Of a stretch of 64,000 nt of DNA, positions 25,894 to 34,858 are shown one piece after another. The stretch's first letter is position 1. Every line of letters starts with the position of its first letter. The notes under the pieces are model-generated. The model was not told the origin of the DNA. It saw only the letters and a list, made by a program, of their open reading frames with translations, and made no database searches. The DNA comes from G963677485 sp942492855 (GTDB taxonomy: Bacteria; Armatimonadota; HRBIN16): the NCBI GenBank assembly GCA_942492855.1, contig OW818647.1, forward strand, positions 186,001-250,000, read 5' to 3'. A program made the translations under genes and the position numbers.

Positions 25894-26928
25894 ATGTTAA
25901 CTAATAAGGTGAAATCTGGACAATCCCGCCGTTTTCGAACAGTGGCGCTCACCGTTTGTGCGTTGATAATCATGCTAGCCGGGTTCACCGGTTGCAGTAA
26001 AAAGCCCCAGGATACCGCAAACACCGGCCAGACGATGTATCGCATCGCCTTCGCCTCGTTCGGTCCTGACGCAGCGGCAGATAATGCCATCAAGGGCTAC
26101 ATCGACGGGCTGGCAGCCGAGGGCATCATCGAAGGCAAAAACCTGACGGTGATACGCAAACACGCGTTTGGCGAAATCAGCCAACTCCCGCTGCTTATGC
26201 AGTCGCTGGAAGCCCAAAACATCGACCTGATCGTGCCGATGTCCACACCGGGCCTTCAGGCGGCATTCGGCGCGGTGAAGAAGACCCCCATGGTGTTCGT
26301 ATACACATACGACCCGCTGGGTGCCGGTGCCGGTAAGAGCCTCACCGACCACCTACCGAATGTCACAGGCGTCGGTTCCTTCCCCCCCATCGAGGGCACC
26401 ATGGACGTGATCATCAAACTCTTTCCCAACATCAAAAAGGTCGGCACCATCTACAACGCGTCAGAGGCCAACTCCGTCAAGGCGGTCAAGGTGGCTCGTG
26501 ATGTGCTGAAGGCCAAAGGGATCAGCCTGGAAGAGGTCACCATCACCGGCACCGCCGATGTACACATGTCAGCCCAGGCACTGATCGCCCGCAAACCTGA
26601 GCTCATATGGGTCACCGGTGACAACACCGTTCTGCAGGCTCTGGAAGGCGTGATCAAACCCGCCACTTCGGCCCATCTGCCGGTCGTCATGAATGACCCA
26701 GAGTTCGTGGACCGCGGCGCGCTGGCGGCGGTCGGCATCGGCTGGCACACCAGCGGCATGGCTGCTGGAAAGATGGCCGCCAAGGTGCTGCGCGGTGAGT
26801 CCCCTGCCGGTATGCCCATCGTAGAGCTGGCGGAGCGAAGTATCGTCATCAACCAAAAGGTCGCCAAAGAGCTAGGCGTCACCTTCCCGCCCGAGATAGT
26901 TAAAGAGGCCGTTCAGCAGATTAAATAG
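25894..26928 (+). CDS. ABC transporter substrate-binding lipoprotein (PF04392 type)
   Basis: The protein is 344 residues from the second of two adjacent ATGs, six bases after GGAG. A hydrophobic leader ends in FTGC, a weak but usable lipobox. The mature part is a type I periplasmic binding protein of the ABC_sub_bind family: YRIAFASFGPDAAADNAIKGYIDGLAAEGIIEGKNLTV, IDLIVPMSTPGLQAAFGAVKKTPMVFVYTYDPLGAGAGKSLTDHLPNVTGVG and the closing VINQKVAKELGVTFP. Family members feed amino-acid or aromatic-compound importers. It is coupled to the STAS-GPP34 gene. Its permease and ATPase are presumably those at 33.9-35.7 kb. Confidence 0.85.
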   Translation: MLTNKVKSGQSRRFRTVALTVCALIIMLAGFTGCSKKPQDTANTGQTMYRIAFASFGPDAAADNAIKGYIDGLAAEGIIEGKNLTVIRKHAFGEISQLPLLMQSLEAQNIDLIVPMSTPGLQAAFGAVKKTPMVFVYTYDPLGAGAGKSLTDHLPNVTGVGSFPPIEGTMDVIIKLFPNIKKVGTIYNASEANSVKAVKVARDVLKAKGISLEEVTITGTADVHMSAQALIARKPELIWVTGDNTVLQALEGVIKPATSAHLPVVMNDPEFVDRGALAAVGIGWHTSGMAAGKMAAKVLRGESPAGMPIVELAERSIVINQKVAKELGVTFPPEIVKEAVQQIK

Positions 26929-26948
26929 ACCGCGAGTATCGGGAAAAT

Positions 26949-26998
26949 AAGCCGGGTTGAGTTTTGACCACACGTATTTGGCCAACTCAACCCGGCTT
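26949..26998 (+). terminator. Terminator-like hairpin
   Basis: AAGCCGGGTTGAGTT (26949-26963) and AACTCAACCCGGCTT (26984-26998) make a perfect 15-bp stem with a 20-nt loop, 20 nt after the substrate-binding gene. The following TTGC is short of T, so termination may be partial or bidirectional. Confidence 0.65.
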
Positions 26999-27085
26999 TG
27001 CAGGAACTAGACACATCCAGGGATAAATGTATGGTGTTGGTTATTTCAGATTAGCATCAATCTGTAATGATAGGAATGCGTCCGG

Positions 27086-27193
27086 CACCCACTCCGTGGG
27101 TGTCCGTAGTTGGGCCAACCGAACAAGGCTCTATTTAGTCAATCTGGTTCAGTAAGTGATTTTTACAGGCATACCCGTGACGGTTAGTATAAT
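27086..27193 (+). promoter_or_regulatory. Promoter region of the signalling/transport operon
   Basis: TATAAT at 27188-27193 is a perfect -10 box. The best -35 is TTTACA at 27162-27167, 20 nt away and therefore weak, so an activator may be needed. Upstream a CACCCAC-TCC-GTGGGTG hairpin (27086-27102) resembles the repeat-type stems elsewhere in the window. Confidence 0.45.
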
Positions 27194-27255
27194 GCCTATC
27201 TGACAGTAGTTTTCGTTCTATCTATGGGATTTCTCGAGTCGGAAGGACATTGCCA

Positions 27256-28272
27256 TTGTTACATTCGATCTGTCGCACTCGCCGCACGGCGTTATGGGTC
27301 ATCTCTCTTGTCATCATAACCGCTTCGTGCGCCTTCGCTAAGCCGCTTAAGCCCGTCTCTCTTGCCCTGCAATGGTCCCACCAGTCTCAGTTCGCGGGTT
27401 ATTATATGGCACTCAAGAAGGGCTTCTACAAACAAGAGGGACTGAACTGTCGGCTGATCCAGGGCGGTCCCAATGTGCGTGTCGGGCAGTTACTCAACAC
27501 CAAAAAGGCCGACTTTGGCTGCCTGATGCTGTCATCTGGCATAGATGAGCGAGCCAACGGCGTACCGCTGGTCCATCTGGCACAGGTGGTCAACCGCAGC
27601 AATTTCCTGATGGTCGCATGGCGAAAAGCGCCCGACAACCAACAGATCACGAAGCTGACCGACCTCGACGGCCGCAAAGTGACCATCTGGACACACGATT
27701 TCCGCGCACCTTATCTAGCGATGTTCGCGGCGCACTCTATCAAACCAGTCATTCTGCCTCAATACAGCACCTTTTCTCTATTCATGTACCAAGGCGTTGA
27801 TGCATTCGCAGGGATGCGTTACAACGAATACCACACCCTGCTGCAAAGCGGTGTCAAAGAAGAGCAACTGAGCGTTTTCGCCCTGAAGGACAATGGAGCG
27901 AACATGCCAGAGGACAGCCTGTTTTGCCATAAAGATATGTGGAAAACCAATCCTGCACTGTGTAAAGCCTTCGTGCGGGCCTCTATGAAGGGTTGGCGTT
28001 ACACCCGCGACCACGCAGAGGAGACTCTGGACGTAGTGATGGAATATGTTGACGCCGAAAATCTGCCCACCAACCGACCCCACATGGCCTGGATGCTTAA
28101 GGGAATGATCTCATCGATATTCCCAGGGAAAGAAGGCGAGTGGAAAGAAGGAACTCTTTCGCGCGAAGCTTACGCCGAAACGCAGCGGATTCTGTCTACT
28201 TATGCAGGACTGAAAAATGCCCCGAAATTCGACGAATTTATAGTGGGAGGTGCGGTCAATGAAGGCCTGTAA
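27256..28272 (+). CDS. NMT1/THI5-like periplasmic binding protein
   Basis: The protein is 338 residues from TTG 27256, nine bases after GGAAGG; a TTG two codons earlier sits too close to that site. A signal peptide ends at CAFA. The mature protein is NMT1/THI5-like: LALQWSHQSQFAGYYMALKKGFYKQEGL, then VRVGQLLNTKKADFGCLMLSSGIDERANG. Such proteins bind pyrimidine-like, riboflavin-like or other small aromatic molecules for ABC import. No matching permease lies near; instead the gene overlaps by 14 nt a receptor phosphatase with an extracytoplasmic Cache domain. It may present ligand to that receptor, which is inference. Confidence 0.8.
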   Translation: MLHSICRTRRTALWVISLVIITASCAFAKPLKPVSLALQWSHQSQFAGYYMALKKGFYKQEGLNCRLIQGGPNVRVGQLLNTKKADFGCLMLSSGIDERANGVPLVHLAQVVNRSNFLMVAWRKAPDNQQITKLTDLDGRKVTIWTHDFRAPYLAMFAAHSIKPVILPQYSTFSLFMYQGVDAFAGMRYNEYHTLLQSGVKEEQLSVFALKDNGANMPEDSLFCHKDMWKTNPALCKAFVRASMKGWRYTRDHAEETLDVVMEYVDAENLPTNRPHMAWMLKGMISSIFPGKEGEWKEGTLSREAYAETQRILSTYAGLKNAPKFDEFIVGGAVNEGL

Positions 28273-30655
28273 TAATGTTCTAGCCCGGAAACTGGTCACA
28301 TTCATCTTAACCGGCACCGGAATTGTGCTGCTGCTGGTGATGATATTCAGCTACACCGCGCAGCGAAAGCAGATGTTGCAACTGGCGGATTTCGAAAGCA
28401 AGGCTCTGACGAAGTCGATGGTCTCCCAGATTCAAGCATCACTGGCTCCCATCGAGGCTGTCGCTGAACAAACCGCACTATTGTTTGAAAGCAACGACAT
28501 GACCAGCAAGGCCAGTCAAGAGATCATACGCATGACCCTCAAGACACACCCAGCAGTCTTCGGAATGGCCGTTGCCCTTAGTGAAAAGACCGCCGCGACC
28601 ACCGACTTCGCGATCCTGTATGGCTGGCACGATGGCGAAAAAATCCCTGTAGATGCCTATCCAACAAGAGCTTATCAAGATGACTGGTTCTACCTGCCTT
28701 ATCACTTGAAGAAACCTGTGTGGGTGGAACCATACTATGATTCTCAATCCAAAACCTCCATGGTCACCTATGCCGTTCCCGTCATGCGTAACAATGAGGT
28801 GATCGCCGTGGTCACCTGCGACGTCTCACTGCAAAAGATCGGTGAGCTGCTGCGCGCCTTACCGGTGGGCCCAGGTGGACTGGCGGTATTGCTTTCGCGG
28901 CGGGGCACATTTGTTTCGCACCCTGACCATCCCAGTTTGGAGATGAAGTCGACGATATTCAGTCTGGCCGAAGCGCAAAAAGATCCAGTGATCGCCAAGG
29001 GGGTCAATGACCTTGGGCACGCCATGCTGAGCGGGAAATCTGGTCAGATACGATACCGACGGCCCTGGGGTGATCAGGTGGATGTGGCATATATGTACTA
29101 TGCCACCGTGCCATCTACCAAATGGTCCATCGGCATATTCCGGCCTGAGCACCAGGTGTTGGCCCCCATGAACCACCTGAACCGCATGAGTGCGCTGCTG
29201 GGCCTGCTGGGTCTGGCACTGCTGCTGCTTCCTGCACTATTCATCGCCCGGTCGGTCGCCATGCCCCTTCAGCGGCTGGCCAGCGCGGCCAATCAGTTTT
29301 CCAAAGGCAACTTTGACACCGTACTACCCGAGGTTCATACTAACGACGAGGTGGAGTGCCTAACCAATTCCTTCAGCACCATGCAGGTGGAGCTCCGCAG
29401 GTATATCTCGGAGCTGACCACCACCACCGCTGCCAAGGAGCGCATCGCTGGTGAGTTATCGGCCGCCCGTGAGATTCAGATGAGCATCGTGCCCAAGCTG
29501 CTCCCGCCCTTTCCAGACCGCCCAGATATCGATCTGTATGCCATGCTCATCCCGGCGTTGGAGGTGGGCGGTGACCTCTACGACTTCGCGCTCCTGGACG
29601 ACGACCACCTCTACATCGCCATCGGCGATGTCTCCGGCAAGGGCGTACCAGCGTCGCTGCTGATGGCGGTCGGGAAAACTCTTTTGAAATCAACTATCCA
29701 GACGGTAAGGGCCCCGGCACGCGCCATGGCTCACGTCAACAATGAGCTGGCCGAGGACAACGAGTCCTGCATGTTCATCACCATGTTCGCCTGCATCCTT
29801 AACCTAAAAACTGGTGACTTTATTTATGCAAATGCTGGCCATAACCCGCCACTGCTGGTGCGTAAGTCAGGCGAAGTGGAGCTGTTGACCGATCGGCCCA
29901 GCCCAGCCCTGGGCATGTGCGTGGGAACAACTTACTCCGACCACAGCCGCCACATGAACACAGGCGATATGCTGGTGCTTTATACCGACGGCGTGACTGA
30001 AGCGATGAACCCCAACGGGGACATGTATGGCGACGATGGTCTGTTGGAGTTCATCAACAAAGAGGGCCAGAGGGATGCCAAGGGTTTGATGGAGAGCATG
30101 AGCACCTCGGTGCGAACCTTTGCGTCAGGCGCCCCCCAGTCCGATGACATCACCGCGCTGGCGGTTCGCTACCGCGCTAATCCAACAGGCACCGACCACG
30201 GCAGCCAGCCGCAAGCAGAAGATGACCAAACGCCCATCTCGACACTCGACCTCAGGAACGATCTGAACGAGATATCACGGATGGCAGCCTGGGTGGAGCA
30301 GCAAAGCGGAACATTGAACCTCTCTCCTGTCATGCAGATGAACCTAAACCTGGCCCTAGAAGAGTGGCTGGTCAACGTCATCTCGTATGCCTTCGACGAA
30401 AACACGGAGCACCTCATTAAACTAAGGCTCTGGCACCGTCAAGCACGCTTGGTGATTGAGATTGAGGACGATGGTTGCCCATTCGACCCCACCGCGCAGG
30501 CGAATGCCGACACCTCGCTTCCGCTTGAACACCGGCAAATTGGCGGGCTGGGCATCCACTTCATCCGGCACACCATGGACGAGTTCGACTACCGCCGAGA
30601 AAATGACAAAAACATCGTGACGATGACCAAAACGCTGACTGAAGAGGCCAGTTGA
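28259..30655 (+). CDS. Cache-HAMP-SpoIIE phosphatase-HATPase receptor
   Basis: This is a 798-residue inner-membrane protein started at ATG 28259 after GGGAGGT. Order: TM helix at about 12-32, an extracytoplasmic dCache domain to about 290 (PSTKWSIGIFRPEHQV at its end), a second TM helix at about 305-325, and HAMP to about 385. A PP2C/SpoIIE phosphatase follows to about 615 (ALEVGGDLYDF, HLYIAIGDVSGKGVPASLLMA, LYTDGVTEAMN, SDDITALAVRY). Last is a C-terminal RsbW-type HATPase with NLALEEWLVNVISYAF, IEIEDDGCPFDP and GGLGIHFIRHTMDEF. Both partner-switching enzymes, phosphatase and kinase, are in one chain. It should set the phosphorylation state of the STAS proteins of this locus. Confidence 0.9.
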   Translation: MKACNNVLARKLVTFILTGTGIVLLLVMIFSYTAQRKQMLQLADFESKALTKSMVSQIQASLAPIEAVAEQTALLFESNDMTSKASQEIIRMTLKTHPAVFGMAVALSEKTAATTDFAILYGWHDGEKIPVDAYPTRAYQDDWFYLPYHLKKPVWVEPYYDSQSKTSMVTYAVPVMRNNEVIAVVTCDVSLQKIGELLRALPVGPGGLAVLLSRRGTFVSHPDHPSLEMKSTIFSLAEAQKDPVIAKGVNDLGHAMLSGKSGQIRYRRPWGDQVDVAYMYYATVPSTKWSIGIFRPEHQVLAPMNHLNRMSALLGLLGLALLLLPALFIARSVAMPLQRLASAANQFSKGNFDTVLPEVHTNDEVECLTNSFSTMQVELRRYISELTTTTAAKERIAGELSAAREIQMSIVPKLLPPFPDRPDIDLYAMLIPALEVGGDLYDFALLDDDHLYIAIGDVSGKGVPASLLMAVGKTLLKSTIQTVRAPARAMAHVNNELAEDNESCMFITMFACILNLKTGDFIYANAGHNPPLLVRKSGEVELLTDRPSPALGMCVGTTYSDHSRHMNTGDMLVLYTDGVTEAMNPNGDMYGDDGLLEFINKEGQRDAKGLMESMSTSVRTFASGAPQSDDITALAVRYRANPTGTDHGSQPQAEDDQTPISTLDLRNDLNEISRMAAWVEQQSGTLNLSPVMQMNLNLALEEWLVNVISYAFDENTEHLIKLRLWHRQARLVIEIEDDGCPFDPTAQANADTSLPLEHRQIGGLGIHFIRHTMDEFDYRRENDKNIVTMTKTLTEEAS

Positions 30656-30686
30656 TGCTGACTAAACTAAGAAGGAGCACACAGAC

Positions 30687-32666
30687 TTGAGGATACTGAA
30701 AAGCCTGTGGCTGGGCGTGATACTCATATTGATCACCTCTGCCATGCTGCTGTTCTCTGACCTTGACAGCCGAAAGGTCGATGTGCCTACGCCATCAGGT
30801 AAATCACTGCCGAAGCTGGCAGTGATGCAGTGGGCGTCTACCGACTTGCTGGATCACACAGTGGAAGGCATCATCGAAGGTCTGCGCCAGAACGGGTTCG
30901 TCGATGGTGAGACCGCTGAGATACGCAGGTTCAACGCCTCTGGTGATAACACCACCGGATATGCCATCGCCCAGGACCTGGTCGGTGGTCGATACGATAT
31001 GGTGCTAACCGCCAGCACCCTGGCGCTTCAAGCGGTGGCCAAGACCAATAAAGATGGCCGTGTGGTGCACGTCTTTGGTGCAGTCACCGACCCTTATGGT
31101 GCCGGAGTGGGCATCACTGGCCCCGGCCTCGACCAGCACCCAGCGCATCTTGTAGGTGTCGGCACATTCCAGCCTGTGGAGCGGGCCTTTCGCATTGCAC
31201 GCCAGATGAACCCCGCTATCAAGGTCATCGGTGTGGTCTGGAGCCCTGGTGAAAGTAATTCAGAAGCGTGTGTATTGAAGGCCCGGGCCATCTGTAAAGA
31301 ACTCGGCATCAAGCTGATTGAAGCGAACGCAGGCACCACTACCGAAGTGCCGGAAGCTGTCAGATCAGTGCTCGCCCGCGGCTGCAAAGCGGTCTGGGTA
31401 GGCGGGGACACGGTCGCAAACTCCTCTATGGGCACGATAATCTCTGCAGCTCGTAACTCCACGGTGCCGGTCTTTACCAATGACCCTACCGATTCAGCCA
31501 AGGGTGCCCTCTTTGGTATAGGGGCATCATATCAAACCGTGGGAAAGGCTGTCGGGCAAATCGGGGCTCAGATACTTAAGGGGGCCAGCCCTAAGTCATA
31601 CGGTGTAAAGAGTCTGGTGCCTGAAGTACTGACGATAAACAAACAGGTCGCTGGGGAGTTCAAAGGCTGGAGCGTCCCAGCGAGTCTGTGGAAACAGGCT
31701 GAAGAACAATCGGCTTCCTCTGGTGCAGGTGTCCCGTCAAGCCAGCCGTCACCTGGTGCATCTAGGGCCAAACCCTGGGAGATCAGGATCGTAAGGTACA
31801 ACGACGCACAGTTTTCGGAAGAAACATGGCTCGGGATCATGGATGGGTTCAAGCAGCAAGGGCTTCAAGAGGGACGCGACTTCAACGTGCGCTGCCTCAA
31901 CGCGCAAGGCGACATGGTCACGCTGACCAGCATCATGACCGCCATCCGGGCGGAGAAGCCAGATGTCGTCATGCCGATATCCACCCCCGCACTGCAGGCC
32001 ACTCTGCGGCAGCTCCGCGATGTTCCGATCATCTTCAGCTCCGTAGGCGATGGCGTGGTCGCGGGTGCAGGCAAATCTGTGACCGACCATATGCCAAATG
32101 TGACCGGGATTACCACTCGATCGCCATTTGAAGAGATGACGAAGCTGATCAAGGATTCTATGCCCGGAGTGCGCAAAGTGGGCACCCTCTTCACCCCGGC
32201 AGAGATCAACAGCGTGACTTACCGCGATTGGTTCAGTGCGGCGCTAAGCAAAGTGGGCATTCAACTAGTGGGCGTGCCCGTGACCACCAGTGCAGAAACC
32301 TCTGAAGCGGCTACAACTTTGCTGCAGTCTGGCATTCAGATTATCGTCCAGATCACTGACAGCACCACCCGCCCCGGTCTGCCTCAGGTGGTGAAGCGCG
32401 CCAACTCGGCAAATATGCCGTTCTTTTGTTTTGACACCACTTTGGTAGGATCCGGTGCCACTTTGGCCCTGGCTAGAGACTACTATCATACTGGCCTTGA
32501 GGCTTCTGAAGTGGCCGTGCGTGTACTGAAGGGTACTCCGCCTAAGGACATCGCCTTCTCAAATACAAAGACAAAAACTCTGACTATCAATAAAGCCTTA
32601 CTCAAGCAATATGGCATACGCTTACCTCAGGAACTCTATAAAACAGCGAAAATTAGCGGTATATAG
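30687..32666 (+). CDS. Tandem double ABC substrate-binding protein
   Basis: This 659-residue protein starts at TTG with AAGGAG nine bases upstream. The N-terminal hydrophobic segment (SLWLGVILILITSAMLLF) is a signal anchor. Two PF04392-type binding domains follow, residues about 44-330 and 366-659, joined by a Ser/Pro/Gly-rich linker (QSASSGAGVPSSQPSPGA). Both carry the family marks: an IIEGLRQNGFVDG / IMDGFKQQGLQEG helix, SLTDHLPNV-like loops (KSVTDHMPNVTGI in the second) and the final LTINK. The domains have diverged, so they may bind different ligands or offer two sites to one transporter. A tethered double binding protein can raise local substrate concentration at the permease. Confidence 0.85.
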   Translation: MRILKSLWLGVILILITSAMLLFSDLDSRKVDVPTPSGKSLPKLAVMQWASTDLLDHTVEGIIEGLRQNGFVDGETAEIRRFNASGDNTTGYAIAQDLVGGRYDMVLTASTLALQAVAKTNKDGRVVHVFGAVTDPYGAGVGITGPGLDQHPAHLVGVGTFQPVERAFRIARQMNPAIKVIGVVWSPGESNSEACVLKARAICKELGIKLIEANAGTTTEVPEAVRSVLARGCKAVWVGGDTVANSSMGTIISAARNSTVPVFTNDPTDSAKGALFGIGASYQTVGKAVGQIGAQILKGASPKSYGVKSLVPEVLTINKQVAGEFKGWSVPASLWKQAEEQSASSGAGVPSSQPSPGASRAKPWEIRIVRYNDAQFSEETWLGIMDGFKQQGLQEGRDFNVRCLNAQGDMVTLTSIMTAIRAEKPDVVMPISTPALQATLRQLRDVPIIFSSVGDGVVAGAGKSVTDHMPNVTGITTRSPFEEMTKLIKDSMPGVRKVGTLFTPAEINSVTYRDWFSAALSKVGIQLVGVPVTTSAETSEAATTLLQSGIQIIVQITDSTTRPGLPQVVKRANSANMPFFCFDTTLVGSGATLALARDYYHTGLEASEVAVRVLKGTPPKDIAFSNTKTKTLTINKALLKQYGIRLPQELYKTAKISGI

Positions 32667-32669
32667 TAA

Positions 32670-33920
32670 ATGCAGATAGAGACCCAGCTACATGAAACCC
32701 ACGCCCTGGTGTGCGTGACCGGACGGTTGGACGCCGCTTGGGCTGACCATTTCCAGGAAGTCATACGTGACCTCATCAGAGCCGGAAGTGACGATATCCG
32801 CGTCGATGCAGAGGGGCTGGAATACCTCAGTTCAGCCGGCATCCGTGCCCTGCTGAAGGTGCGGCGTGAAGTGGAGCAAGTTAACGGATCGTTTGGTGTC
32901 GTCCGCGCGTCAGCATTCGTGCATGACACACTGAGATTGTCCGGCATGGAAGCCCTGCTGCGTTTCTACGAAGAGTCGTCTGTGGAGACACCCCCAGCAG
33001 CAGCAACAACAGCTCAGCCATCACAATCTGTGGTTCCTGGGGTGTGGTTTGAAACCCATACTCTGGCATCCCAACAGCCCATAGTTGTACAGGCCCACTC
33101 AGGATGGAAGCCCTGGGACACCCTAAAAGCGGGTAGTTCACTGGAGATTGACTTCTCACGCCCTGTCTTCGGACTAGGCATTGGGGCCTCGGGACGGGAT
33201 GCCGTGGATGCCAGCACGCGGCTTGGCGACTTCGCAGCAGCCGGCGGATATGTCTCCTGGCTGGCAGGTGACGGCATTGACAAGCCTGACTATCTGGAGC
33301 AGGCGGAGCAGTTCTCGCCACACCTGTACACAGTCCAGGCACTCACAGGAAGCGGATCGTTCACCCACCTGCTGCGCTTCCGGCCAGAGATGAAGGATGT
33401 GGTTCTCAACATTTCTGACCTCTACGGCCAGGTGCTCAACGCCACGCAATCTGACGCCGCAGCGATAGTATGCCTGGCCGAAGTAGAGGGCCTGGTTGGT
33501 GCCACCCTGGCAAAGTCTCCAGCCTCCATCACAGACTCGGACCGTCCAGGCGAGTTTCCGGCGATTCGTGAGTGGCTTGCATTCTGCGGCGAACGGCTCC
33601 ACCGGAGAACTCTGGCATTGGTCATCGCCTTTGTTTGCAAGGGGCCTGAGCACCCTATCGCCCGTCACCTTTCACAATTGCCATCTACGCCGGATATCTA
33701 TGCCCACGCCCATGCTGTGGTTCTGCCATTTTCGGCTCTGCCCCAAGGTGTGCTGGAGCTGGACGTATCCGTAAGCACGGCATACCAAAACAACGACCCG
33801 ATTGCGCTTCTTCACCTCATCGAAGACGACAGACCAGCCATCGGGCTGGGGCAGAGTTCCTTTATCCAAGGGGCCTGCTGGTGCGCTCCAATACAATTTC
33901 AACCGGAGACTAGATCATGA
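32670..33920 (+). CDS. STAS protein with unknown C-terminal domain
   Basis: The protein is 416 residues. Residues 1-105 form a STAS domain with SSAG at 54-57 (LEYLSSAGIRALL). After a short Ala/Gln linker, residues about 125-416 form a mixed alpha/beta region I do not recognise. It starts VPGVWFETHTLASQQP and contains FGLGIGASGRDAVDASTRLGDF, AAIVCLAEVEGLVGATL and YAHAHAVVLPFSALPQG. There is no signal peptide or membrane helix. Its start is 4 nt after the previous stop and its own stop overlaps the permease ATG (ATGA), so it is made with the transporter. A regulatory switch for the transporter or a transmitter to other targets is plausible. Confidence 0.75.
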   Translation: MQIETQLHETHALVCVTGRLDAAWADHFQEVIRDLIRAGSDDIRVDAEGLEYLSSAGIRALLKVRREVEQVNGSFGVVRASAFVHDTLRLSGMEALLRFYEESSVETPPAAATTAQPSQSVVPGVWFETHTLASQQPIVVQAHSGWKPWDTLKAGSSLEIDFSRPVFGLGIGASGRDAVDASTRLGDFAAAGGYVSWLAGDGIDKPDYLEQAEQFSPHLYTVQALTGSGSFTHLLRFRPEMKDVVLNISDLYGQVLNATQSDAAAIVCLAEVEGLVGATLAKSPASITDSDRPGEFPAIREWLAFCGERLHRRTLALVIAFVCKGPEHPIARHLSQLPSTPDIYAHAHAVVLPFSALPQGVLELDVSVSTAYQNNDPIALLHLIEDDRPAIGLGQSSFIQGACWCAPIQFQPETRS

Positions 33921-34858
33921 CACTCGTTATCGGAGCTCTGACAATGGGGCTCATCATATCATTACTATCCATTGGTGTCTGGCTCAGTTTCCGGATTCTA
34001 CGCTACTGTGACATCACTGTAGATGGATCAATCACCCTCGGGGCCTCCGTCTGCGCGGTGATGCTGATTGGCGGCTGGTCACCATGGATAGCCACCCTGG
34101 CGGCCATATTGGCTGGCGGCCTCGCAGGGCTGGTCACTGGGCTGCTGCACACTCGGTTCCGCATACAAGAGCTGCTGTCTGGCATTTTGGTCATGACCGC
34201 GCTCTATTCCGTTAACCTGAGGGTGATGGGGCGCAGTAATGTGCCGCTGCTCAATGTGAAGAACCTGTCAGACCCCCTCGCCACGCTGCTTACAAAGACC
34301 ACAGGCCAGGCGGAATCATTGCTGGTGTTCGGCTGGCCGGTATCCATCCGCGACCTGGCGATGCTGATCACGGTGTTCCTGGTCACCTTAGTGATCGCAT
34401 TGTTGATACGGTGGTTCATGCTGACCCATGTAGGTACGGCGATGCGTGCTACCGGCGAGAATGCACAGATGGTGCGGGCACAAGGCGTCAATGACCAGAC
34501 GATGCTGGTCTGGGGACTGGGATTCGCCAACGCACTGGTCGGGATGTCAGGAGCTCTGCTGGCGCAATACCAGGGATTTGCCGATGTGCAGATGGGCATC
34601 GGCATGATGGTATGGGGATTGGCGAGTGTGATCATAGGCGAAGCTTTAGTTGGCCACTCTTCGCCGGGATTGGCGCTCTGTGGTGCCATCATGGGCACCA
34701 TCTTGTTCCGGCTGCTCGTGGCCATCGCACTACGATGGGGACTTGATCCGAACGACCTGAAACTCGTCACAGCCATCTTTGTTCTGGCCGCTTCCGTGTT
34801 GCCAACCAGCCTGAAGATATGGGCAGACAAAATGGCCAGGAGGCGATCAAATGCTTAA
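33917..34858 (+). CDS. ABC transporter permease (LivH/BPD_transp_2 type)
   Basis: This 313-residue membrane protein has eight or more hydrophobic segments and the branched-chain-amino-acid-type permease pattern: DITVDGSITLGASV, the coupling helix around GTAMRATGENAQMVRAQGVNDQ, and GLASVIIGEALVG. This family usually partners PF04392 binding proteins and an ATPase in importers for tryptophan and other aromatic or unidentified solutes. It overlaps the STAS gene by 4 nt and the ATPase gene by 8 nt. The substrate is unknown. Confidence 0.9.
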   Translation: MTLVIGALTMGLIISLLSIGVWLSFRILRYCDITVDGSITLGASVCAVMLIGGWSPWIATLAAILAGGLAGLVTGLLHTRFRIQELLSGILVMTALYSVNLRVMGRSNVPLLNVKNLSDPLATLLTKTTGQAESLLVFGWPVSIRDLAMLITVFLVTLVIALLIRWFMLTHVGTAMRATGENAQMVRAQGVNDQTMLVWGLGFANALVGMSGALLAQYQGFADVQMGIGMMVWGLASVIIGEALVGHSSPGLALCGAIMGTILFRLLVAIALRWGLDPNDLKLVTAIFVLAASVLPTSLKIWADKMARRRSNA

